Shown: positions 1-11,093, counted from the stretch's first letter. The stretch is DNA of 37,899 nt from Pigoraptor vietnamica (GCA_943704525.1 CALSCQ010001190.1:1-37899); one strand, 5' to 3'. Translations and numbers: made by a program. The notes: generated by a model from the sequence alone, not told the origin.

Positions 1-297
<297 letters not shown>

Positions 298-937
298 CTC
301 CGCGCGCCCTTTTTCGGGGCTACTAAGTCGAGTGGCAACGATAGCGCTCCGCGGACGATTTCTCACTGATTGCAGTGAGTTTCCGCCAACGTTAACCGCT
401 CATACGCATGCACGACGGACACAATCGGACGGCGAATATGGGACGGCAAAGAAGTGTCTGCGTTCGAGAAATCGCCAAAGAACGCCTGCCGCCCCCACAA
501 CACACCTGTGCCTCGATACTGCAAGCACCCGCTTGTACGCTCTTACTAGACAGGCCGCACGCAGGCGAACGACACGGACAACACCCCGGCGACGAACGGA
601 AGGCCGTGTGTGCGTGTGGGGATTCAGCGACCCAGCACAATCGGAGAGCGATTGGCGCGCGACTCGCAGCCGCAGACCGTGAAACACCAGTGCATTACAA
701 AAAAAGCCGCATGGGACCGACAATTTGAAATTTTCGTTGTTTTTTGGAATTTTTTCGGGGTGGAATGTCAATTCAATATTTTCAATCAGTACGGGTTCAA
801 AGGAATATGGGCAACAAGTGTCCGTACTTGTCCGTACTGTCACGTGAACGAAGTGGAGCTGCTGCGCCGGCGCTATGAAATCGTGCACCATCGGACTTGC
901 GATCTCCAAACACAAACAGGGACGTCTCGTGAACATC
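298..937. other. Divergent intergenic region between Rab23 and COQ5
   Basis: It holds no supported gene. The frames here have no family resemblance and some start at non-ATG codons. A directly repeated 10-mer TGTCCGTACT occurs at about 820-839, immediately followed by CACGTG at 841-846. An A/T-rich stretch lies at 720-790. This is the likely bidirectional promoter for both genes. Confidence 0.5.
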
Positions 938-1517
938 ATGAGCGCGCATGTGTTAATGAGGCGTGCGGGTTGCGCCTCTGCGCGGCCGTTTGGCGCGTCT
1001 CTCTTGCCGAGGGTGCGTCTTTTGTCGACGAACAGTGCGGGGGACCAAGCAGCGCCCGATGAGGACACGACGCACTTTGGGTTCAAGACCGTGCGAAAGG
1101 CGGAGAAAGCGTCGCTGGGTACGTTTTTTTCTCAGCACTCTGTCGCATTCTTTAATGGCTCCATCTTGTTCTTCGAGCATGGCATGCGAGTTGATTGGAC
1201 ATTGACGCTTTGCTCCCTTATTTGAGTTTGAGTCTCAATGCACTCACATTTTCACCACACAGTGGGCGAGATTTTCGCGAATGTCGCAAACAAGTATGAC
1301 GTCATGAACGACGCCATGTCAGTGGGCGTCCACAGACTATGGAAGGACCATTTCGTTGCACGCCTCGACCCGCCGCAGGGCATTGCTCTGCTGGACGTGG
1401 CGGGTGGAACAGGTGTGTGTATGTGTGTGTGCGTGGTGTGTGTGTGTGTGTGTGCGTGTGTCTCCGTGGTGTGTGTGTGTGTGTAGGTGCGTGGGTGCGT
1501 GGTGTGCGTGTGTGCGT

Positions 1518-1584
<67 letters not shown>

Positions 1585-2862
1585 CTGATAATTTATCCAA
1601 CAGAGCGCATGCGAGTGTACGACGGCAAATCGAGGCACATGTAATCTGTACACTGACCACGTCATTTTACTTTGGCTCCACAGGTGACATTGCGTTCCGA
1701 GTGCTGGATGCACTCAAGGAGAAGCGGCGATTGTCCCCCAGAACCCAACAGCAATCCCCTTTGTCGACCCTCTCCTCGCCCACGTTGCCGACGACGGAGA
1801 AGGAGTCGCGCGTCATCGTGTGCGACATCAATCCCTCAATGCTCGCCGTTGGCAAAATGAGGGGGAAGGAGAGGGGCTATAGAGACGGTGCGTATCGTAC
1901 GGCGTGTGTACTGAACCGTCCTACATTCCTAAACCACATGCGCATATGTGGCGGGGTTAGTGCATGTGTTTGTTTTTGGCAAGACCCGACGCTGACGAGA
2001 TACACTGCGTGCTGCGCGCAGAGAGCGAGCTTGCGTGGGTGGTGGGCGACGCAGAGCGTCTCCCAATTGCCGACGCGTCCGTGGACTGTTACACGATCGC
2101 ATTCGGCATTCGCAACGTAACGGACGTCCCTGCGGCGCTGAGGGAAGCGCACCGCGTGCTCGTGCGCGGGGGCCGCTTTATGTGCCTCGAGTTCAGCCAC
2201 GTGACTGTCCCGGCCTTGCGAGAGTGGGTGTTACCATGTTATCCTCACGCGCATACTCACTATCCTGTCACTCTGACGAATGCTGCTGTCTCGTTCACGC
2301 GAAGCACGCTCCCATCCACCAACGCACACTATTCTTCTCTATAACGCATACTCACTATCCTGTCACTCTGACGTCTCGGTCACACGAAGCATGCTCCCAT
2401 CCAACGCACACTATTCTTCTCTATAACGCATACTCACTATCCTGTCACTCTGACTTCTCGGTCACGCGAAGCACGCTCCCATCCAACGCACTCTATTCTT
2501 CTCTCAAACTTACCAGTTTAACGTCAATGCCTGCGATATCATGATGATCCGGCATTGCTCCCCAACCCTGTGAGCCGAAAGACTAACCCATGTCTACGAT
2601 TTCATGCATATCTGACATCTATCCCTAACACTCCTTGGTTGTTCACAGAGCGTACGACGCCTACTCCTTCAACGCCATTCCCGCGCTCGGCCAATTTATT
2701 GCGGGCGACCGCGAGTCGTACCAATACCTCGTGGAGAGTATTCGGCGCTTCCCCGACCAGCAGACGTTCGCGGGGATGATAAGGGACGCTGGGTTCCGCT
2801 TTGTGCAGCACGAGAACCTCACGTTTGGCGTCGCTGCAATCCACTCGGGCATAAAGCTGTGA
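938..2862 (+). CDS. COQ5: COQ5: 2-polyprenyl-6-methoxy-1,4-benzoquinol methylase, mitochondrial
   Basis: The SAM-dependent C-methyltransferase of ubiquinone synthesis, acting on the mitochondrial inner membrane within the COQ complex. Exons are 938-1118, 1263-1412, 1684-1887, 2022-2223 and 2649-2862, all GT-AG and in phase, giving 316 aa. Residues 1 to about 35 are Arg/Ala/Ser-rich without acidic residues, like a mitochondrial presequence. THFGFKTV and [19 protein letters not shown] are UbiE/COQ5 signatures. SAM motif [14 protein letters not shown], is split by intron 2. [29 protein letters not shown] and [19 protein letters not shown] follow, and the C-terminus HSGIKL is family-typical. A short Ser/Pro/Gln-rich insertion follows motif I (exon 3). 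In-frame ATGs at 875 and 956 are alternative starts; 938 gives the cleanest presequence. Intron 2 contains a GT microsatellite and intron 4 a three-copy minisatellite. Confidence 0.93.
1413..1582 (+). repeat. GT-rich microsatellite filling the first part of COQ5 intron 2
   Basis: The tract begins at the 5' splice site (donor GTGTGT at 1413). It is imperfect (GTGCGTGG interruptions) up to about 1518, then pure (GT)n to 1582. Confidence 0.95.
2250..2506 (+). repeat. Three-copy tandem minisatellite in COQ5 intron 4
   Basis: Three direct copies begin CGCATACTCACTATCCTGTC at 2250, 2345 and 2427. Each continues through a TCACGCGAAGCACGCTCCC block to an ACTATTCTTCTCT end. The first unit is about 95 bases and the next two about 80, because copy 1 carries a short insertion. 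The repeat lies wholly within the intron and does not touch either splice site. Confidence 0.93.
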
Positions 2863-3438
2863 GGCGCCGCGGGTCGGCACCAACAGATTGACGAACGTTT
2901 GCCTTCCACGCATGGTTGTGTGGTAGATGTAGGGTTTAGTTTGACGCGCGCGTACCTTCTGGCGATTTTGTAACCCCGTATCCACGCGTACACGCGGGTG
3001 AGTGTGAGTGCGAGTTTGCACGTGTGTGTGTGCATGCAGTGGACCTTAAATGGGATCATCAGTGCAACTCAAGTCGGCCCAGGCGCACGAGGGTCAGTTT
3101 ACGCACTCGCCGGTTCATTCATTCATAACGTGTAGGCACACATTCCACAAAGCCCCAGTCGGACTTCCCACGCAAACATGAGACAGCGTAAAGAAAAAGA
3201 AAAAAGTGAGGTCTCGAAGACCGAAAAACGCCACAACAAGAAGATTAAGAGAGAAAAACAGAAGCGAAAATCCCACGACATATGTCGCGGGTGATAAACG
3301 TATGTACACCACGTGCACTCGGGGGCCACGAATAGGAGCAACGCAGACGCCAATCCGCGTTCAAAGTCGCCAATCGCAAACGACACTGGCGAGTGCCATC
3401 GCGCCCATCGCACGCCTTGATGTCCCCGAATACAGCGC
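2863..3438. other. Convergent intergenic region downstream of COQ5
   Basis: This stretch holds the 3' flanks of COQ5 (+) and of the large minus-strand gene. A purine-rich AAAGAAAAAGAAAAAAG tract lies at about 3190-3207. I see no gene, RNA or clear repeat in it. Confidence 0.5.
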
Positions 3439-4650
3439 TTACATGACACTCTCCACGTCGCGACACTCCACCTCGACGTGATAACGCATCTTCAGGTGCG
3501 ACACGCGCGTCTGACCCTTCGCGCTCACGCGGACCACGAACGAACCGTCCCTGGAACGATCGACAACGGCCACGTTGTAATTGGGCTCGCTGCGCTTGGC
3601 ACCCGCGCACTTCTCAGCGTCCGCCTTCTCGCGCGGGGCATCGCCCTTCTTCTTCATTCCTGCCTTCGAGTCGGCGTCCACGTCGCCGCCGTCAGCGTCC
3701 GGGAAGACGCCAAAGAAGCCAACCATCTCTCGCCACACCCCTGACAGCCCGAGGGTGCGCGCAAGCCGCGTCAGCCTGCGCACATCCCCCACAATCGCGC
3801 CCATTTCGGCCGTCCGTCGAACGCCCTTCTGCGCAGAAGCCCACGCAGAGTCCACGACTCCCCTGGCCGCAGCGAGGAGGTCGTCCATTGAACCCTCCCC
3901 AAACGACGACAACGCCGCGTGCAGCGGGGAACGGTGTCCGGACGCCCACGCCCGATAGCGCCGCGCCGTGTTTGAAGCCCAATCGGCGGCCACGTGGAGC
4001 GCCGTGTTCACGTCCACGCCCTCCTCCAGCGCACGCAACGACTGGAACACACCGGAAAACGCGTCGTTCGCGGACCGCGTCATCGCCGCACCCGCAAACC
4101 GCGCACTCTCCGAGAGGCCGTCGCCGAGAGCTCGCTTGGCGTCGCCCATCGCAATGGCCACTAGGCGGTCGGCGAATTCTGCCAACTTCGCGCGGATGCT
4201 TTCGATCACGCGCGCGATGTCATCGATGGCGCGCCGTCCCGTGCGCACGGCCGCCGCCTTCAACTCGCTGAGCCTCTCGAGCAGACGGGCGAGCACGCGG
4301 CCAACTTCCGACGAGAAAGAAGAGGGCGCGTCGCCTGGTGTGCCCTTTCGGTCGTCCTCATGCTCGTGAGGGGAATCGCACGCAACGTCGGCAACGGCTT
4401 CGACAATGGAGAGACGCACACGCGGCAGCCCGAGCGTCTGCTTGCAAAAGAAGGACGGGCGGACGACATGATCGTACGTCCTCACGTGACTGCCGGAGGG
4501 AGTGAAAAGGACAGCTGCCGGAGAGGCGGGAGAAGACGCGTTCAGTTCGATGTACCACCAGTCATGGTCGTGCCCAACGGCGCGTCCACCGCGCGCGCGA
4601 CTGCGTCCGCAGGTGAAGAGAGGGCCGCGGCACTCTCCGATGCGGGGCTG
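3439..4650 (-). CDS. Helical protein of unknown function; probably the C-terminal exon of the large repeat membrane protein
   Basis: No family is recognised. The open frame runs from an ATG at 4683 to a stop at 3439 (414 aa). I favour exon use from 4650. A donor GTGGGT at 4764 (phase 0) near the end of the upstream frame and an acceptor CCCCGCAG ending at 4651 (phase 0) would join the two frames through a 114-base intron, giving about 403 residues here. The N-terminal third is beta-rich (DWWYIELN, LFTPSGSHVRTYDHVV, LGLPRVRLSIVEAV). The middle is a run of amphipathic Ala/Arg/Leu helices (VLARLLERLSELKAAAV, IESIRAKLAEFADRLV). A basic and acidic linker precedes a beta-like tail, FVVRVSAKGQTRVSHLKM. 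If this is instead a separate gene, its ATG lies only 19 bases from a TATATAG motif (4701-4707), which leaves no room for a normal 5' leader. Confidence 0.6.
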   Translation of the reverse strand, partial: QPRIGECRGPLFTCGRSRARGGRAVGHDHDWWYIELNASSPASPAAVLFTPSGSHVRTYDHVVRPSFFCKQTLGLPRVRLSIVEAVADVACDSPHEHEDDRKGTPGDAPSSFSSEVGRVLARLLERLSELKAAAVRTGRRAIDDIARVIESIRAKLAEFADRLVAIAMGDAKRALGDGLSESARFAGAAMTRSANDAFSGVFQSLRALEEGVDVNTALHVAADWASNTARRYRAWASGHRSPLHAALSSFGEGSMDDLLAAARGVVDSAWASAQKGVRRTAEMGAIVGDVRRLTRLARTLGLSGVWREMVGFFGVFPDADGGDVDADSKAGMKKKGDAPREKADAEKCAGAKRSEPNYNVAVVDRSRDGSFVVRVSAKGQTRVSHLKMRYHVEVECRDVESVM

Positions 4651-4700
4651 CTGCGGGGACGACACAAACTTAGCCCTACGCATTGCCCAAAGCGGCGCGA

Positions 4701-4707
4701 CTATATA
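4701..4707 (-). promoter_or_regulatory. TATATAG motif just upstream of the 4683 ATG
   Basis: The minus strand reads TTCTATATAG here. It would be a TATA box only if 3439-4683 is an independent gene, and then transcription would start inside the coding frame. Under the preferred spliced model it is merely intron sequence. Confidence 0.25.
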
Positions 4708-4764
4708 GAATCACGCAGGAAAGTGTGCACACAGAAGCGGACACATTCACTACGTGTCACCCAC

Positions 4765-7700
4765 CAGATATGGGCGCCGCCCGCCTTCCGGTTGCCTCGG
4801 GCGCCCGTCAGTTGCCTTGGATGCAGCGCTCGCCTGTCCGGACGTCGCGGGCATGACAGTGAGTGCGGACGTGGACGTCGGCACCACCGAAGGGGACGTC
4901 GACGAATAACGCGCAGCAGAGACAAAGGACTGCAAGACGTCACGGTCGATATCGATGCCTCCTAAGGACTCGCGAGTGTCCGCTGAGGACATCAGCGCCG
5001 TCGGCGACACGGCCACAGACAGCGCCGTCACTGATGGCCCGACCGATAGGGCAGTCGCTACAGCGGCTGCGGTGAGCGCGACGGAGACACTCGGGCCGCC
5101 CACAAGGGGAAGCCTGATGGCGTTGATGTCCGCAAGGTCAGCAACGCTCGTCGTAATAACGGGAGCGCAGGACAGCGCGGAGGATGCCGACGCCCCCGAA
5201 AGGGCCGTCGTTGTGACGGTGACAACGGGCCCAATAAGAATAGCCTGGGTGTTCACAACCGGCGGCGTGATGAGCGGCACAACGGGGAGCGCCGTGCTCA
5301 CGGACGCGAACGACGACGCAGCCGCTGCGTTATTCTCGCGTGGCGAATCGACCGAGGCCGCCGAATGGGACGGCATGGGCGAGACTGATGTGAAACCGGG
5401 CACTGCCGTCAGTGCAGTAACCGTTGGACCGGTAGAGAGGGCTGTAACACTCGGGAGAGACGACAGCGCAGTCACCGAGAGCGGCGCAGTAACGGCGGTT
5501 GTGTGGGAGGCCGGCGCAATAACAGCGGTTGTGTGAGAGGCCGGCGCAGAAACGGCGGTTGTGTGAGAGGCCGGCGCAGTAACGGCGGTTGTGTAGGAAG
5601 GCGACGTCACCGCCGTAACACTGAAGCGAGTCGATAGCGATGTCACGGCGGGCGGCGCTGTAACGGCCGTCGTCACGCCGGACGCTGCCGTGAGCGCTGT
5701 GACACTGGGCAGAGCCGAGAGCGACGTCGTCGATGGGGCCGCAGAGACGGCCGTAACACTGAAGGGAGTCGAGAGCGATGTCACGACGGGAGGCGTCGAC
5801 ACGGCTGTAACACTCGCAGGCGCCGTTAGTGCTGTGACGCTGAAGGGGGTGGAGAGCGACGTAATGGCGGGCGGTGCGGAAACAGCCGTAACGGACGGCA
5901 AAGTTGACAGGGCTGTAACGTGGGTCGAGAGCAGAGCCACGCTTGATGCAGCGGTTGGTGTCGCGGGGGACGGAAACACGAACACGGCCGAGGCAACAGA
6001 AACGAGCGAGGGCGCAGAGTCGGGCTGGACGCACACAGATGTGACGGACGAGAGTACGGATAACGCAGAAAGGCTGCCGCCAGTGGCCAATGTGGTCAGC
6101 GCTGTCACCGCCGGAAGAGCGGACAGTGACGTCACGGCGGGAAGCGCGGAAACCGCGGTCACGCGAGGTGGCGCGGCGACTGCCGTGGAATGTTTCGGGG
6201 GTGTCATCGTAGCGGAAGAGGGCGACTGCGACGCTTCCGCGGGCCGAATGGACGCGGCGGTCGCGATACGTGTCACAACGACCGAGCGTGGCATGGGGAC
6301 ATACGCGCCGATGCCGACCGCCAACTCGGCGCGCGCGATCTCGTGCGGTTCGAACTCCTTAATCTCCTCTGCCACGGAGGTGCCTTCGCAGCGGGAGAAC
6401 AGCAACGCATGTGACACTGCCGCAACCGCCGTTGTCGACGGGGGTGCAGAGAGCGCACCGCGAGCATCCGGGGCCGTCAATGCCGTACGCGTGTCCCGGT
6501 AGAGCACGCCGCCGAAGACGTTCCCCGTCGCGCCAATGTTGCCGGTGACCGCGTGATCCGCTTTCCCTGTCGCCTCGCCAGCCGCGGACGTCCCGCACGC
6601 GCTGGCGTTCGCAGTGGGATGTGCCGATGCCCCTTCGTCTACGGACGGTGCCGTGAGAAGCGTCCGATGTTCACCAGTCACTCCGCCTTCGACAAGCGCG
6701 TCGTCCACCGACCGAACCTTCTCCGTAAGCTGCTGTGCCACGTCCACATTGCCCGGAATCCCGTCGATATCGCGCGTGCGCTGCGGTGCCGCCGGCTCGG
6801 GTGCGGGCATGAGGCTGGGCGAAGCACCCTTGAACAGAGCCACTCGCTGTTTTGCCTCGCGCGCGTCGCAGTGATCGGGGTTCGCCAGGTACTTGGCCAC
6901 GTGATCGGCGTTGGGACGGCGCTGCTCGGTCGCGGCGCCCGTCGGTGAGTCGCGCCGCGGCAAGGGCTTTGCCCGGGCACAGTCGTCCGCACGTTCCGTC
7001 GCGTGTGTTTTGACCTCGTCGCCGCCGAAAGCGTCGGTCTCTGGCTCAGAAGCAGGTTCCTTCGTCAACGCCAAGGTCGCATCGATGCAGTCGGGCGCCA
7101 GGAACAGGCCCACACCGGGCGTGGAATTGATAGAGGACACGGCCACGTAGCCGGCAAACGTGAGAACGATGAAACCCGCGACCGCAAGCGAGACGCGGCT
7201 TGGCGCCCACGCCGGCGTCCGATCCGTCGGAAACACTCTCTGGGGAAGGACGTCTCCATGCTCGCGCGCATTCTCCGGTTCCGCAAGTGGCTCCACCTCA
7301 ACGGCCGCCGAGGAGCCCTCACTCGCAATCGTCGGGGACGCGCGTGCCGCGGCATCAAGCAGCTGCCATCCATCCGAGCTCCCGCACTCGCTCACAACGC
7401 CGTCGACGTCGCTCTCGAGCGCCGCCTGTGGCACCGTCTCGCATGCAGCCGGAGCCCTGTCGACTTGCGGCGTACCAACGACCGCCGGAGTCAGTTGCAG
7501 TGCGGCGCTGAGCGCCTGAGGCGAGAGGATTGGCTCCGGTGACCCTCGCCTCGGTGTGTCGATTGGAAGCACCGCGGGGGAGAGGCGTGCCGTGCGCCAC
7601 CACCGGCGGATCGCACGCTCGTGTTCGATGGGAATCACGGCCTCGAAGATACCGTCGCCCACGTGCACCACGAGCAGCGTGCGACGCGCGCGGCCCTGCG

Positions 7701-9060
7701 TCGGACGGAATGCCACGCTGTTGCTGCTGGTACCCAGGAGCTCATCGCGAGGGGAGCAATCCACGAGCACAACCTCAACCGCCTTCAAGTCGCACAGGCA
7801 CTGAAGCAGCGCCGGCGTCGTCGTCGTCGCCGCCTGGGAGGAGGTAAGGGCTAGGTGGCGCGCGAGACTGGCGGCGTCTAGCGCAACGCTGTCGCTGGTT
7901 GCGATCGCGCGGCTGCTGCGGCGCCCAACAACAACAGCGCCGTCGCTGGTGTCCTCGTCCGTCTCGCCGTCGTCGGAAACGGCATCGCCGTAGCTGAGCA
8001 GCTCGGGGGTGCTGAAGCCAGAAGCGGGACTTTCACACTCGGCGTCGGCTGTCCCCTTGGCATCGACCGGCTGGGGATTCGTCCGCGCCCTCTCTTCGAC
8101 GTCGCGCGCAAGGTGCCGTCCCATCGCACGCGTTCCGTGGAGCAAGTAAGCAAGTGCCTCGAACAGCGACTCCTCGCCACGCACGTTGCGGCCAGACGCC
8201 GACGCTTCCGCTTCGTCCGATCCCGGGCAGGACATGACCAGGTGCGGGTGCACGCGGAATGTCGCCGAGAGCGCCGAGTGAGAGGACGCAAGGCGCTTGT
8301 TCGCGAAGAGGAGAGACGCGTCGTCAAACACAAACTCGGCGATCGACGCGAGTGGCCCCATGCCAAACATCGCCGCACCGGCCTTGTATGCTGGCGCGTT
8401 TTCCGCAAAATTGGCCAGAACTACCGCGCTCGATCCGTCGCAGACGTCGTGCGACAGGGTCGGCACTTCGACGCTCGAGGGCACATCGAACCACGCCGCG
8501 TCCAACTCCCAGAGCGCGTGGAATCGCGCGCACGCGACGCACGCCTGTCCGCATGGGGACTGCGACGACGCCGGCATCGCCACACAGGGTCGCGGGCTCA
8601 GCTGGCCGGCGACGTCGAGCCCGCCCACTGCGGCGAAAACCTTCAACACGCACAGAGCCGCATCGCGCGAATTGGGGTCCGACGAAAACGTAGCCACGCG
8701 CCGAAGCGCATCAACCGCAGCCTCTCCGCTTGCGATAACCGTCGAAATACGGACGGACGTCCAGAAGAGCGAAGACAGGTCGGGGCTGGCCTCGGCGAAA
8801 ATGCGACCGGCGATATTGGCGGCGCGGAGGGCGGGGGGCGCGGGGGCGCACTGCTCCACGATCCGCAATAGCGCGCGCAACAAGAGCACAGCGCCAGCCT
8901 GATCGAGATGCGAGGCGGTTGCTTTGAGGCCCTGGCGGTCGATCGAGTGCAGGAGAGCGTGGATGTTCTCCTGCGTGACGAAGGCTGCGTCGACGACCGC
9001 CCGGCACAGCGAGGGCAGGCCGATGCGGCCCCAAGTGGGGACAAGGAAACTCGCGCTCAT
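4765..9060 (-). CDS. Giant single-pass membrane protein with a 9-residue VTALSxxPS repeat region
   Basis: No family is recognised. The ATG at 9060 opens a frame of 1,436 codons (stop at 4750). In the spliced model it contributes residues 1-1432 and joins the frame ending at 3439, for about 1,835 aa. Residues 1-400 are helical, ARM-like in composition. A globular beta patch (RRTLLVVHVGDGIFEAVIP) lies near 470. One hydrophobic segment, VSLAVAGFIVLTFAGYVAV, lies at about 622-642. Arginines flank its N-side and an NST glycosylation sequon follows it, so an N-in/C-out (type II) topology is inferred. Residues about 960-1220 are roughly 25 degenerate copies of VT[AS][LV][ST]xxP[SA], with a 10-residue variant TTAVxAPASH. 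This is Ser/Thr/Pro-rich and mucin-like, and a few more copies lie near 1330-1370. Codon use is GC-rich like the neighbours. There is no signal peptide. Confidence 0.8.
5491..5610 (-). repeat. Four 30-base tandem DNA repeats inside the membrane-protein gene
   Basis: Near-identical units begin at 5491, 5521, 5551 and 5581 (AACGGCGGTTGTGTG-like, the last one diverged). They encode the 10-residue TTAVxAPASH variant. Their high DNA identity compared with the diverged 27-base units nearby indicates recent expansion. Confidence 0.9.
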
Positions 9061-9627
9061 TTTGGGCGGGATCGAAATTCACCGCGACTCAAAAAATCGC
9101 GGAGATCGCAAAAAGAAATGGGCTGATCTCACAGGAAAAACGCGCACGCACTTCGTTGACGCAAAACGCAAAGAAAAAAAAAAATCCCCGGCGCGACAAA
9201 TCGGCTACGGAAGACAGCGGCGTTCACCAATCGCACGACGTAGTCACCACCTGCCACCCCCTTCGCCAATGGTACTGTGCGATCGCGGGCAGGCTATCTT
9301 GGACGCCACGAAAATGTCGATGCACGCACGCACGACACGCGGCCAAGGGGGCGGGGACAGTGGCTTGGCGGTGCCTCTTAGCCGTGTTTCAAGTGCACAG
9401 GTCAAGGACGGCACGCAGATCGCATGCACACATGCCGCTAGGAAGTGTGAGCACGGTGTCCGAGGTGTGCCTGTGTGTGCGTGCGGGGGCGAACCGCCTA
9501 CGTGTCGCTGTTGCCGTGCGTGTGGCCACGTCAGTTTTCCCGAAAAGCGATGACGTTGAGTGGCGGGAGCCAATCAAAAGCGCAAACGAGAATTCGGTGA
9601 GTAACATGCCCGTGTTCGGTTACCGAG

Positions 9628-9671
9628 ACGAGATCTCGTTTAAAATTCACGAGAGCTTGACGAGATCTCGT
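9628..9671. promoter_or_regulatory. Two identical perfect 12-bp palindromes, ACGAGATCTCGT
   Basis: Copies at 9628-9639 and 9660-9671 are 32 bases centre to centre, about three helical turns. They resemble binding sites for a dimeric regulator. They lie about 570 bases upstream of the minus-strand gene and 200 bases upstream of Cwf18. The role is inferred. Confidence 0.5.
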
Positions 9672-9725
9672 TAACAAATCAGCTGGGAAAAGCATGAGAT
9701 GAGAGAGAGCACCGTCGTACTCTGC

Positions 9726-9739
9726 TTCGAAATTTCGAA
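9726..9739. promoter_or_regulatory. Perfect 14-bp palindrome TTCGAAATTTCGAA
   Basis: A perfect inverted repeat 132 bases upstream of the Cwf18 start codon, close to the two ACGAGATCTCGT palindromes. It looks like back-to-back TTCGAA sites. The role is unknown. Confidence 0.4.
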
Positions 9740-9871
9740 CTGTCGCGCGAATCAACGGAAAGCGTGAGAGATAGTGAGACAGAGGGCTTTTTTTCTATAA
9801 CCTACTGTGGTATTACGATCGGATTCGTGTAGGGGGAAGCTACAATTGTTTAGGGCATTGCGCGCTTGCCG

Positions 9872-10866
9872 ATGGCGGACGTGGGGGGCCTGCAGGCGGC
9901 CGCGGAAGAGCGAAAGGCGCGTCTCGCGGCTCTCCGGCAACAGAAGCGACAGGCCGACGAAGCTGCGGAAGAGAACGCGAGCAAACGGCAACGAACCGAT
10001 GGAAGCGACGACGAGGGCGAGTCGGAAACACGGTGAGCGTTCCAACCGGGATCCCCACACGTGCGCACCAATACTTTGCACGCACATTTTGAATTGCAGC
10101 GAGTGAAGCGCTTGTCGTCTGCGTTTGACGAATTTTAATTGGATCCGATTGCAGGAGGGAACCGGCGCTCAAGTTCCGCAACTACACGCCCATTAGCGAT
10201 TCGCTCCAAGAGAACGCATTGCCCAAGCCAGGAATTGTTTCGCTCGAAGATGCCGTGAAGGACACAGTCGAGGCGAGCCAACCAACAAAGCAGGAGGACG
10301 TCGTGGGTGTCTTGCGTTGCGCGTATATATCGACGCCTTTTCTACGATACTCAGATCCACACGCAAGAAGGCGCTTCTAGTTTGTCCGGTTTGTTTTTTC
10401 GTGCGCGTCGTTGACTCGTCCCTGTCTGTTCGTCGCAGGACCTTATCAACTTGCAACCGCGAAAGCCAAATTGGGACCTTAAGCGGGATGTCTCCAAGAA
10501 GCTCGAAATATTGCAAAAGCGGACGACACGTGCCATTGCTGAGCTTATCCGTACGTGCACGATGTATCTCTGTGTACCATGGCAATATTTTCTATGAGGA
10601 ATGGCGCTTCAGAATGGGTCGCATTCGTGCTCTGCGCATGATGCGCTCTGAGTGTGTGTGTATGTGCGCTTGTGTGTGTGTGTGTTCGTGTGTATGTGAG
10701 AGTTGAAGCGGGCGTCCACAATTTATTGAGATGTGTCATTCGTGTTGTGCTGACGTCCGACATGGATGCACCTGCAGGCGAGCGATTGAACGGCGAGGGT
10801 GACCTGGCGAAGGCCGTGGCGGCGACGGGCGGCGCCAATGACAACGCCGCTTCGGACGAAGATTGA
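9872..10866 (+). CDS. CCDC12: Cwf18/CCDC12-family pre-mRNA splicing factor
   Basis: A small spliceosome-associated coiled-coil protein of the NTC/Cwf group, nuclear. Exons are 9872-10032, 10155-10302, 10439-10550 and 10778-10866, all GT-AG and in phase, giving 169 aa. The family diagnostics are clear. The N-terminal charged helix EERKARLAALRQQK corresponds to the RKERLKALREK helix of CCDC12. LKFRNYTP corresponds to the conserved RLRNY(V/T)P segment. DLINLQPRKPNWDLKRDVSK plus KLEILQKRTTRAIAELIRERL is the core block that defines the family. The acidic tail AASDED matches the usual acidic end. The start gives a family-typical length. Intron 1 uses a weak donor, GTGAGC. Confidence 0.93.
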
Positions 10867-11093
10867 GAGCTGATATTGTGCGTCTTGTTGCTTGCTTTTG
10901 CGTGCAGTTGCGGCGTGCGTTCGCAATGCAAAGTCTCATCTACGCTATCCTTACGCCCAAGGCCTGCTCTCTATCTCTCTCTTTCACTTTCACACTTTTT
11001 TGTCGGTTGTTTTTGGTGTTTCTTTTTGCATATATTTAGCATCTCTTTCGCTTTTGCGGCACGCAATCGAATGGCATACACTTCTTGCACGCG
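10867..11093. other. Convergent 3' region between Cwf18 and the RING gene
   Basis: Pyrimidine-rich DNA with CTCTCTATCTCTCTCTTTCA at about 10968-10988, followed by T-runs and GCATATATTTAG near 11028. There is no gene. It probably carries the two 3' ends. Confidence 0.45.

Larger units (their letters stand above)
9061..9871. other. Divergent promoter region of the giant membrane protein (-) and Cwf18 (+)
   Basis: No gene is supported in these 811 bases. The plus-strand frames here have no homology and run into the adjoining gene. The region carries several perfect palindromes, listed separately, and a poly-A/C stretch at 9170-9190. Confidence 0.5.

Noticed and set aside
1252-1713. Long open frames rich in His/Thr or Cys/Val across (CA)n/(GT)n tracts, here and at 16560-16863, 19902-20700, 23216-23833, 32356-33060 and 33287-33868
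   Set aside because: They are translations of dinucleotide repeats. Parts of real exons flank them, but the repeat-encoded portions lie in introns or promoters.
5330-6502. Open frames on both strands opposite and out of frame with the repeat membrane protein
   Set aside because: The repeat array is GC-rich and periodic, so all frames stay open. The 9060 frame is by far the longest, contains the TM segment and has coherent repeats.
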